From NCBI RefSeq assembly GCF_036588685.1, contig NC_086374.1:87538059-87602058 (forward strand): a stretch of DNA of 64,000 nt, read 5' to 3'. This document shows positions 49,675 to 61,100 of the stretch, piece after piece. The stretch's first letter is position 1. Every line of letters begins with the position of its first letter. The notes below the pieces were generated by a model that did no database searches, had not been told where the DNA came from, and saw only the letters and a list, made by a program, of their open reading frames with translations. The position numbers and the translations under genes are program-made. This stretch comes from Mytilus trossulus. Taxonomy: Eukaryota > Mollusca > Bivalvia > Mytilida > Mytilidae.

Positions 49675-50400
49675 ATTTACCGGATTTATTATCACATAAG
49701 CAACACGACGGGTGCCACATGTGGGGCAGGATCTGCTTACCCTTCCGGAGCACTTGACATCACCCCTAGTTTTTGTAGGGGTTCTTATTGTTTATTCTTT
49801 AGTTTTCTATGTTGTGTCATGTGTCCTATTGTTTGCCTGTTTGTCTTTTTCATTTTAGCCATAGCGTTGTCAGTTTATTTTGGATTTATGAGTTTGACAG
49901 TCCCTTTGGTATCTTTTGTCCCTCTTTTATCAAAGTATGAAGTGTTCAGTTATGATATAAAAAAGTCCGTATATACACTTTTAAAACTGTTGAAACATTC
50001 AAGTTCATTTTCACCGTAAAACATTTAAACGATTATAAAAGAAAGGCGAAAGACACCAAAGGTACATTAAAAATTACAAGTCGAAAATAAAGTGACAACA
50101 TCATTGCAAAAAAAAAAACAAAAAAAAAACCAAACAAAAGTATACAAAACACAACATAGAAAACTAAAACCTGGTGCAACAAAACCCCAACAAAAACTGA
50201 GGGTGGTCACATATCCTTCGGCAGGGTATGCAGATTCTGCTCTACATTAGGATTATGTCGTGTTGCTCATATCAGTAATGAAACAATACTAAGTCTATTA
50301 CGGAATATCACACTCGATGTAAAGGCAACGGGGTTGAATTTACGTCATTTGGAACATATTCGATATCATCTGTTAAATAATCTACTTAAAATAATTCTCT
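49675..50400. mobile_element. Two repeat B copies head to head
   Basis: 49675-49962 is B in minus orientation (gggcaggatctgcttaccct, acatcacccctagtttttgt, tagccatagcgttgtcagtt, ccctttggtatcttttgtcc). 50036-50400 is B in plus orientation (aaaggcgaaagacaccaaag, aaataaagtgacaacatcat, gcagattctgctctacat, ggaacatattcgatatcatc). Their starts face each other across about 75 bp. They differ enough to be separate insertions rather than a fresh inversion. Confidence 0.7.
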
Positions 50401-51707
50401 TTTTTATTTCAGATAAGAAATTGGACTTCAGATAGATACAAGCTTTAGTGAAAATAAAAATGTCAAGTAGATTTCTGTATTAATGAATATGCAATGTATA
50501 CCGATGTTTCAACTGGTCTTCTGTTTATAAGTATACCTACAAGTTGGCCATTTCCGATGTGCTAAATAAAATTATTACAAAAATATCGAATTCCAAGGTT
50601 AATACAAAGATTGAATTCCATAAAGCCCCACAAAATCAAACGTTCAAGTTTACCAATCAACGAATGGTATTGAAAACATACTCACTATGTCTATTTTCTG
50701 ATGATAATGGTGGGTTGTGCATCAAAATGCATCATCATAAATACTTCATTCTATAACTTTCCCATAACGAAAGGTTCCGAGTAAATTGCTATTTGCACGC
50801 AAGCAAAAATGCGTCAAATGATAGCAGGATTCAACATGTTGACAATGACAGACATCAGAGCTGAAGGAACTGGAATAAGTATCAGTAATGGTCCTGAAAT
50901 AGTGTTACTATACTTGGTTTGATGCATTGGTACTGAAAAATACTATTACAATAACCTAAGAGTACAAAATCTTTCACATTAAGGTCAAACTTACTACTAC
51001 CATTGGCAAATAGTAATTACCCTGTCCTCAATTTGTGAAGGTTATGTTTATAATCTTCTTTTCAAACTGCATACTAGTATGATCATGCAATAGTTGACTG
51101 GAACGATACATATATATTAACAGTTTAAACATAGTTTTTCGTTTCTATCAATTTACATTTTCAATAAAAAAAAAAACAATGTCCGAACTGAATAATTTTG
51201 CACAACAACAAATAAAATTCAACAGACAAAAAAAATCGAAAATATAAGAATGAAATCAAAAGTGTGATATTGATGATGTATAAATAATGTAAGTGTACTA
51301 CAACAAAGTTTGGTAATTTATATTGCGTTTTTTGATTCCCATATTAAAATGTAGGCTACTTACAAATAGTTAAACCTTTATATCATTTTTGAGAAAGGAT
51401 ATATAAAACATTCTAATATGACGTCCTATCACTCTTTGTAACCAAAGCCATGTTCTAATGAGCACAAAATATTTTTGACACATGCGCACAAATTTACTGT
51501 TTATATTAAAGTTATTTCCATTGTTATCCCATAAAACATATACACTAAAGTAGCTTTAATAAACTTTTATAATATATGTTATATCGAACAACATACGTAT
51601 TTTTTTAACAGACTCCTCGGGGAGGAAACGGGAACAGCTAAACATTTTTACGATATTTTCGTACGCTTTGACATATAAAAATACTGTATTTGTCCTATAA
51701 GAATCGA
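50401..51707. other. Intergenic between genes 3 and 4, nothing recognised
   Basis: AT-rich sequence with A-runs near 51168 and no exon-like segment or known repeat. Confidence 0.35.
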
Positions 51708-52860
51708 AATAATTCTTCATGTCATGCTCTATGCTCATTTTAACAATGAGTAGGCATTATGTTTGACCACATTTTACAATGCCAAGAAATTACCTCCTTT
51801 CAAATTCGGCAAATACCCCATAAGACAAATTACATGGATGATTAATATTGACCATTTGGTATATGGCTGTGTTCTAAGCGACACGTACATGAAGGTCATA
51901 AAATAATTTGTTGAATGAAATCAAATCTTTAAATACCAATGGGTGCCGTAGGAGGTCGACCGGAATTTTTAGCGAGGATTTTTCGCATGTATCAGATAGA
52001 AAACTTGGGGTTAGAATTCATAGAATAAAAAAGGGGGAGTGGCAAATATTCATGTATATTTTGTACACAGAGAGAATTTCCCAGAAACCCTTTGCCAAAA
52101 AACATTCTTTTTCTTATTTGTGACTTCGAACTTTATGTTTTGAATTGTAGTTTCACTTTCCATATTCGGTATTTATTCTAATGTAATCTCCACGTGGTAA
52201 AAATCACGTGATGCAGGAATAAAGTATCTTCGAGTTAGACTATTTATTTCTTTTCGGGCGAATACTCCAAGCAAACAACATGCATGTGTATAACGGCACT
52301 GTATATTTTCGTATTGGATAAAGAAAGTTGACGGTCCGGTAAATGAACAGATTTGTTAGAAAGCAAGGTTTTGATTTTAATTAGATTGGAAAGCTTAATT
52401 CGAGGGTTGAAAATAGAGAGCACAAAAGAGGGGGGTGTTCCACAGGGAATATTTTTATCTTATGAACTCTACATTTGAAAGGGTTATTATTATTTTTATT
52501 TAATCAAAAGAGAAAAACGAATGTACTACAAATTGTGAATGGTCTTTCTTCCTTTCCCCCATGCCAAGAAATTGCCTCCTTTGAAATTCTGCGAACACCC
52601 CATAGAGCAAATTACATGGATGATTAATATTGACCATTTGGCATATGGCTGTGTTCTAAGCGACACGTACATGAAGGTCATACAATAGTTTGTTGAATGA
52701 AGTCAAATCTTTAAATACTAATGGGTGCCGTAGGAGGGCGATCGAAATTTTTAACGAGGATTTCTTGGCATGACCTCGCTAACGCTCAGTGTAAAATATC
52801 GACAAATATAGTGTCTACCCATGTTAAAATGAGCATAGAGCATGACATGAAGGAATTATT
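51708..52860. mobile_element. TIR element, 1.15 kb, with internal 200-bp direct duplication
   Basis: The left end aataattcttcatgtcatgc then tctatgctcattttaaca is mirrored at the right by gttaaaatgagcatagagca then tgacatgaaggaattatt; similarity stops outside these points. Inside, a block of about 200 bp (ttacatggatgattaatatt ... gggtgccgtaggagg) occurs at about 51780-51975 and again at about 52562-52765. No transposase was seen, so this is a non-autonomous DNA transposon that I cannot place in a superfamily. Confidence 0.75.
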
Positions 52861-53515
52861 TTTTTTAATTTACACACGGGTCGCTCACTTTTGATAGTAA
52901 AGGACGAGGAAAAACTCCAGTCTTTATAATGGATAACTTAACGTCACCTAATGTCTATAGGTAATTTAGTTAATGAATAGATCCTTATCATTACTACTCT
53001 AAATTTAAGCGACTGAAAGATGGTATTAACAAACTTTCTACTTTGCACTATATTCTCTCAAAATGTTTTAAAAAAGTGTCAATCAACATACATCACACTG
53101 CTTTAAGAGTTAAGTTAGATTCTTGTGGTCAGTTTCACAAAAACAATATGACTAAGAGTAATAAGCAAACACTGCATATCATCACACACAAAGAATAAAT
53201 CATCACCAATAAAAACGTTTTCAAATGAGAAAATGGATCTTGCAAAATGTACCTAATACGACGACATATCTCCTGCAAGGACATACAAGACAAGAACACA
53301 TATATGTCATTATGATGAATTAGAACTGTGAGGTATTTAAGTGTGCAGTATAAACAATTATAATCTTTTTTTCCAATTAATTCTGTTATACTTCATTGTT
53401 TCTTTGAAAGGATAAATGTTGCATGCATCATTTTTGATATTCGGGAGCATATTGATGCTGAAACTAATATTGATGCTGAATATCGCCAATCGAAAACTTC
53501 GTTTAAATACGATTT
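52861..53515. other. Intergenic, nothing recognised
   Basis: AT-rich, with no exon or repeat identified. Confidence 0.35.
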
Positions 53516-54660
53516 AAAAAAGAGGGACGAAAGATACCAGAGGGACAGTCTATAGTTATCAAAAGTACCAGGATTATAATTTTATACGCAAGACGCGCGT
53601 TTCGTCTACATAAGACTCATCAGTGACGCTCAGATCAAAAAAGTTAAAAAGCCAAATAAATACAAAGTTGAAGAGCATTGAGGATCCAAAATTCCAAAAA
53701 GTTGTGCCAAATATGGCTAAGGTAATCTACTCCTGGGGTAAGAAAATCCTTAGTTTTTTCGAAAAATTCTAAGGGTTGTAAACAGAAAATTTATAAAAAT
53801 GACCATATAATTGATATTCATGTCAACACCGAAGTGCTGACTACTGGGCTGGTGATACCCTCGGGGACGAAACGTCCACCAGCAGTGGCATCGACCCAGT
53901 GGTGTAAATAGTTATCAAAAGTACCAGGATTATAATTTTATACGCCAGTCGCGCGTTTCGTCTACATAAGACTCATCAGTGACGCTCAGATCAAAAATGT
54001 TAAAAAGCCAAATAAATACAAAGTTGAAGAGCATTGAGGATCCAAAATTCCAAAAAGTTGTGCCAAATATGGCTAAGGTAATCTACTCCTGGGGTAAGAA
54101 AATCCTTAGTTTTTTCGAAAAATTCAAAGTTTTGTAAACAGAAAATTTATAAAAATGACCATATAATTGATATTCATGTCAACACCGAAGTGCTGACTAC
54201 ATGGCTGGTGATACCCTCGGGGACAAACTCATTATCGAAAATAAACTCACAACGCTCAGGCTAAAAATGAAAAAGACAAACTTACAAACAATAATACACA
54301 TGACACAACATAAAAAACTAAAGAATAATCACAACACAAAACCCACTAAAAACTAGGGGTGATCTCAGGTGCTCCGGACGTGTAAGCAGATCCTGCTCCA
54401 CATGTAGCACCCGTCACGTTCCTTATGTGATAAAAAATCATGGTAAATAGTCTAATTCGGTAGGTCACATTTATAAAAGGGAAGGCGATTGTAGTTACGA
54501 CGTAAGGAACATATCCGATATCATTTGTGAAACGGTTATTCCATAACGGTCAACCAACTCGTGATGGCGTCCGTAAAATTTACGAAATGATGATTTCAAC
54601 TTCACAATTTGGAACTCTTGGCTTATAGCTTCCTTGTGATCAGCAACCCTCTATCAAGAA
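53516..54660 (+). mobile_element. Repeat B copy split by a tandem dimer of repeat A
   Basis: The B start (gagggacgaaagataccaga, ending gacagtc at 53550) continues at 54225 (aaactcattatcgaaaataa) exactly where the intact copy at 35088 is continuous. The 674-bp insert, 53551-54224, is two head-to-tail A units, period 356 bp (atagttatc at 53552 and 53908). The second unit is truncated at ctcggggac. The two A units are nearly identical to each other. No clear target-site duplication is visible. Confidence 0.85.
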
Positions 54661-54992
54661 AAATCACAGCTTTATATTTATGATCATTTGTTTGTTTGTG
54701 TGTTTGTCTCTGCAGTATTGCCAATAAATTTCCTTTATAAGATTTCTACATAGAAGGTCAGATACAACGGCTATCAATTTGTACTGTTACATAATATAGA
54801 GGATTTGTACGTAAGGGACGGAAATACTGCATATCAACAGGTATATACATATACCTCGTAAAGGTTTATCGAGGGCACTTCTTGTTTGACAATTTCCTTC
54901 CAAATTCCGTCGAATTTAATTGACGTGACTTTGTAGTCAGTAAAACGAGTGACCAGATGGACTACGTTTGTCTTATTGACAAACGAGAGAAG

Positions 54993-55068
54993 TCTTGATT
55001 ATTTACTAGTTATTAGTATGAATTCCTAAGTAACCCCCGTGGTGGTCAAGATAATATAAGTCACGTTT
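54993..55068 (+). promoter_or_regulatory. Candidate gene 4 promoter elements shared with gene 3
   Basis: tcttgatta at 54993-55001 (138 bp before the ATG) and agtcacgttt at 55059-55068 (72 bp before). Gene 3 has both words in the same order at 131 and 83 bp. tataaata immediately before the ATG is too close to act as a core promoter unless the 5' UTR exon lies elsewhere. Confidence 0.4.
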
Positions 55069-55130
55069 ACATAAGAAATATTTAATTTTCTTATCTTTAC
55101 ATGACCTTATTGTATCAATATAAATATAGA

Positions 55131-58100
55131 ATGGCTAACTTCATAAGTTTTTATTTTACTCTTCTAATTTTTGGTAAGTTTTAAAAATTGTTATTTTAGT
55201 TATCAAGAAACTTTTTTCGTCAGAATAGTTGTAAAATCTTGAAGCAATGAAATAAACGAACAACTACAGTATAAATTTAGATATATACAAACTTGATTCA
55301 TATTGTTTTCTTTATCAATAGATATAGTTCGCTATGTTTTTGTATTTTCGAAATATAATAGCTTAGAAAAAAATAATACGGTACTATATAATATTGTAAT
55401 TCATGTAACTATGTTTAAGTCGTACGAAAATTTAACAATATTGAGTTTGGTGCATTTTTTATATTGATTTTATTGATGACTTTTGAAGTTTTGATATTGT
55501 ACTTACGAAATTCCAGAAGGTAAACAAAACTTTTTTAAACCCGCAAAAAACAAATATGCATATCATATTTCAAAAATCTTGGGGGAAGGGGGGGGGGGGG
55601 TATCCTTCACAAAATGTACTTACTTTATTCGTTCTAAGAATGCCTTCGACGCCTTTTTTACTCTTTTGGAATCGAGCGTCACTGATGAGTCTTTTGTTGA
55701 CGAAACACGCGTCTGACGTATATACAAAATTTAGTCCTGGTGTCTATGATGTGTTTATTTCGAATCCGAATTTTATTTTGATACACTTGGTTAGGTTTTG
55801 ATTATGTAATCGCTGAGTTGCATAGTTGTAACTCTTTAACAACAACCATTATTAATATGTGTATCAACAATTTTTTTTTAGACCTATGAAAGATATTAAT
55901 GTTAAAACTTGGTTGTGAAATACTATTTATCAAACTATTGCGTAGGTTAAAGTATTCTACACAGCTACTTTTGCATAGGTACTATGTCTGTACCAAAAAT
56001 CTGTAGTACTGGACGTCTCATTTTAATATTCAGTACTATTTTGTTCCTTTAAAACTATTGTAATGATTAGGTATCTGTATTTTACAGTACTTTATTTGTA
56101 CTTGAAATTTAAGTACTAGATTTTGGGTTCAACAGTATTTTGAAAGTTTGTCTATTTCAAATCTCTTAAAGCTATGATTTTTAAACATGGAATATTTTGA
56201 TTACTGTTGGTATTATTTTTGTACTAAAAATTTTAGTACAAATAAAGTACTTTAAAATAAAGGTACTTAAATATTACAATAATTTTAGAGTAAACAAATA
56301 GTACTAAATATTAAAAGTAAATCTCCAGTACTTCATATGTTTAGTACAGAAAAAGTACCTATGCAAAAGTAGCAGGGTACAACATTCAAAAAAAATATGT
56401 ATACTTGTATTTCAGTGCCAACGGTCACATCTTTCAACTGCTTTAAAGAACTATGTCGTGGGGCAGAGGTAAATTAATTTCTTATATGTATTGATACGAT
56501 AATTCAAAGATAACTGCAGAGAATTTGGTGAAGTTCCACCGTATTCAGTATCAATGAGGATTACATAGTATTGTGATTACAAATTTTAAAATGTTATTCT
56601 TAGTAAATGCTTTAGTTTAATTTCATGGTTTCCTATTTGTTCTTTTTACTAAGCTTTGTAAAAAAAAAGCAAATAAGAATTGTAATCTTAATCTGAATTC
56701 CCACAGAAAGCTTAAAGTTGTGTTTGAGAATTTTCCACAGGACAGCTGACCGTAGTTGCTTCTATTTCTGAGATAGATGTTAACTTCAAATCCATCTTAT
56801 AACAATCGGGAAATACTTCATAATTTTGACGTTGTATATTTTTTAATCCACCATCTTCTACGTTTGAAAATGCCTGTACCAAGTCAGGAATATGACAGTT
56901 CTTGTCCATTCGTTTTTGATGCGAATTGTTATATGATTTTGCCATGTGATTATGGACTTTCCGAATTGATTTTCCTCTAATTTCAGTATTTTTGTGATTT
57001 TACTTTTTAGTACTTTTCAAACATTGGTAACTTTCATCTGTTTAGACTATTTCATTATACACCTATGTCATTCCTTACCTGGAGTTGACAAATGACTGCA
57101 TTTTTAATGTCCATTATCTTTCTCTTCAGTATTTTATTAAATGTTTTAGGTTTGCAAACTTGATTTTAAAGATTCGTATATAGCTAACAGTAGTTGTGAG
57201 GAACCTCATCGTGTAAGTACTAGATATAAAGCAAAATCGAACTGGTTTTTTTCTCTGCAAAATTGAATATCCTTAAAAAGTTCAATAAAGATTTGGTATG
57301 TTTTTCAATGTGACGAGTTTCCACAACCGACCAAATGGCAAGGATGTATATTACAGGTCACAATTTCAAATGCAATTTTTTTTGGAAATGAAGTGGTTTC
57401 TTACATATTATAATCCTTGCCATTTATTTTTTTAATAGTTTATTAATCTTGAACTGCTAATATTTCGATAAAATGGACCTTTTTTCAATATATGTACAAC
57501 TAAACATATTGAAATATGAATGCTGTTGCAAAGAAGATAAAATAATAACACAGAAAAAACATTATTATTATGTTTCCTTATCATTTCAGCAAGGTCATAC
57601 AGTTGATTCTAAATGTGGATTTTATTTCCCTACTAGGGGTAAATGTTTCTGTGAAGATCCAGCATGCATGGCAAGGCTATGTAAGTGTTAATCGACATAC
57701 ATAAGATATTAAGATATGATTGACTAGATTTTATTTTATTTTAACAAATGTCATCACACTTGTTGATTTTTCGTATAATATCAATTATAATTTGTGTTTT
57801 GAATTTGTAGATTCCTTGACCACCACTCTTGGGACGAGCACTCCAACCACTGAATTAACAACATTTTTTTCAGGTAACATAAAAGAAGAAATTTACAAGT
57901 GACCTTTATTCAAACTTTTTGCGAGATCATCATTTTTCTAAGTGTTTTACCAAATTAATTTTCATATCAAAATGAATAGAAAATTATTAACATACTTTCA
58001 AAATATTTTCTTCCTCAACATGTTCATACCTTTTGCATTGGTATATTCAGATTGTAATGCCCCTTTATAACTTATTATCATTCGAGCCTAATTAACTCTA

Positions 58101-61100
58101 ATTGTATATGCGAACAAAAGATACGTGAATGTTTTGTTCTTCTTCTCGCCGACTTGTTTATTTATTTGTTCTATGCAGATTTTATGCTCGAGCACACGAG
58201 GAAGAATATAAAAAAAGATACAATAATTCTTTAGTTTTACAAATATGTCTTCTCACTGAAAGTTTTATGACTATATTAATCGCATTTATCAAAAACTTGA
58301 AATATTAGATTGCACACATAGAATTTTACATGAAGACTCGCATTCATGGAAATCAAGTCGGTTTCGCGCTAAACTATGTAAAAATAGAAGTCCTTTTTTT
58401 CATTGAAAACTTTCTGTTTTTATCAAGCATCATATATGTATGGAGTAAACTTATATACTTCTTTGCTTGCAGGATAAGCCAAGGCAGTTTACTTTTCCAT
58501 TTTAAAATCTGTTGTTTTGACTATCCCATTTACTTCGTTGTACTTTTTGAAAGCAACACAATCAACTTGAAAAATATATTTCTTGAAATTTTAAATCCTT
58601 AAATTCAGCTGTCATGAGCTTTCTTATTTGACATACAAACTAATCTTAATACATAACACAGTACATTGACTTCGTATGTTAATTTTCAGTGTTGTGGGTG
58701 TTTTTTTGTATTTTAAGAAAAACCTACACAGCCAGTATGTGTTGACTTTGATGTGAGATGTAACAGCAGTTTTTACCAACAAATATTATGTGCTTCAAAA
58801 GATCCTTCAAGTATTTCACTGGCCATTTCCACATGTCCGAAAACATGTAATCGTTGTGATGAATATTTTGGTAGGTAAATAAGGACATTACTTGAGAATT
58901 GAATGGTTTATTTTGTAGGGTTTGTTTGGGTTTTTTTTCTTCTTTTTTGTTAGTGTTTTTGTTTTTGTTATTTCTAGAGAGTAAACTTGTTGACCAAAGC
59001 CTATTTAGTATATAATGCGGAAGCACTTCATTTTAAAAATGTGTTCGGGATGAAACTATAAAAGAATGTATCAATGTGGTTGGATTTCAATGTAAAAGAA
59101 AGGCGAAAGAGTGTGAATTACGTCAAGCTTCTTTGTGTTTTCGTCAATCGAATATAATCCACCCATTTTCATAACGTTGTTACTGTAATGCTTCCAATGA
59201 GACGTTTATCAATCAGGCAACTGTATAGGAACTATGAATGCAACTTCCTCAGACATTGTTAATAGTTATCAAAGGTACCAGGATTATAATTTAGTACGCC
59301 AGACGCGCGTTTCGTCTATATAAGACTCATATCAAAATATTTATAAAGCCAAACAAGTACAAGGTTAACCTCGACGGTTTTGGCTTGACTTTTTGGGTTA
59401 TTATGGTTTTGTTGCTCATCAGCATATAATACTATTTATGCTTCTCAATAAACTGATCTACAGTGTACTTGATGAAGGTTGGTATAGAAACACAAGCCGT
59501 GCGCACTGAAACTAATTTCAAACGTTTATATGACTTATTATAATCAAAGAATTTGATTTTATTATGTTTTTATACTTTATGCAAGAAATCAATATTTCAT
59601 GTGGAGTATTTATATTGCCTTATCAGAATAGAGAATGGAAATCGGGAATATGCCAAAGAGACAACAATCCGACCAAAGAGCAGATGATAGCCGATTAATT
59701 AATTATGCATTATTAATCAAAGAAAATTCAGCAGGTTTTCCTAAATATCAATTTTAAAATGAAACAGTACAAACATAATTCAATGTTTTTCTTACTTTTT
59801 TGCAGCGCAGCTAACTACTTTATCTCCACAAACTGTCGCAGTTGTAACAACGAATGGTAAAAATAAACTTAGTTCATGTACTTATTTTGTTTCGTCGATC
59901 ATGGATAACACATATCCTATATTTTTCTAATATAACTTGGTATTCAGGGAGATATTTGCCACTTTTGCTCCTCAGATTTAGAACCGTTCTTCGCATGCAA
60001 CAACCAATGCTGATTCAAACAAAGCGTAAAATAATATATTACTTTTATGTCAACACAACTTTATTAAAACACAGAAAAAAATGTTTAGAAAGTATAGATA
60101 TTTTCCTGTATGACTGTTGTTTAGAAAAATAACTTGAATCGAAAATTGTAGCCCAATATGCCAGGTTTTTGTTTTTTAAGCAGAAATGGCTTTGGAGTTC
60201 ATGCAATTCCACTTGGTTTTACTTAAGCGTTTACTTGTTTGTCATCGGATTTACGGTATCTATATATATGAAAGCTTTCTTTATAGAATATATCATATAT
60301 TATTTTGAATGGAAATTGTCAACAAAAAAATGAAAACATTTCATACCTGCAATAAATGTTTAAAATGAATTTGATTTTTTAGAAATGCTTACTACGCTGG
60401 CTACAAAAGCTTTACCAACTACTGCGACAACAACAAAGTCACCAACCACAGCTACACCAACCACAACAAGCTCACCGACTACAACAACTTTACCAACTAC
60501 AGCAGCTACAGCAACTACCACGACGACGACGACAACACCGACTACAACAACAATACTGACGACAACTACTACACCGACTACAACTACAACACCGACCACA
60601 ACAACTGCTACGACAACAACAACTGCACCGACGACGACAACAACGCCAACCACTACAATATCACCAACAACAACAACAATGCCGACTAAAACTACTTCAC
60701 CTACTACAACAACTGCTCCAACTACAACAACTACAATGGCTAAAACAACTCCACTAACCCCTGCGTCAACAAAACTGTCAAATACTCAAGGTATTTTCAT
60801 ATTGAATAATGACATTATTTACAGAAAGTATTTCATTCAATATATCTCCTTTAAACTAAAGAAACCTAATTTTATCACGATTTATTAATAAATCGTAAAA
60901 ATCCCTAATATTATCAACCGGTACCATGTATCTGTAAAATAATTGTCTAAATAAAATAAAAATGAGTTCGAATAGAGTTGGATATCATAAATGTGAAGAA
61001 TTCATTATCACTGGACTATTATATATTTGTTTAGGGGCCAGCTGAAGGACGCCTCCGGGTGCGGGAATTTCTCGCTACATTGAAGACCTGTTGGTGACCT

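Noticed and set aside
60360..60653. Val-rich minus-strand frame opposite the Thr-rich exon of gene 4
   Set aside because: It is the complement of ACN codon runs. The plus strand fits splice sites and phases.
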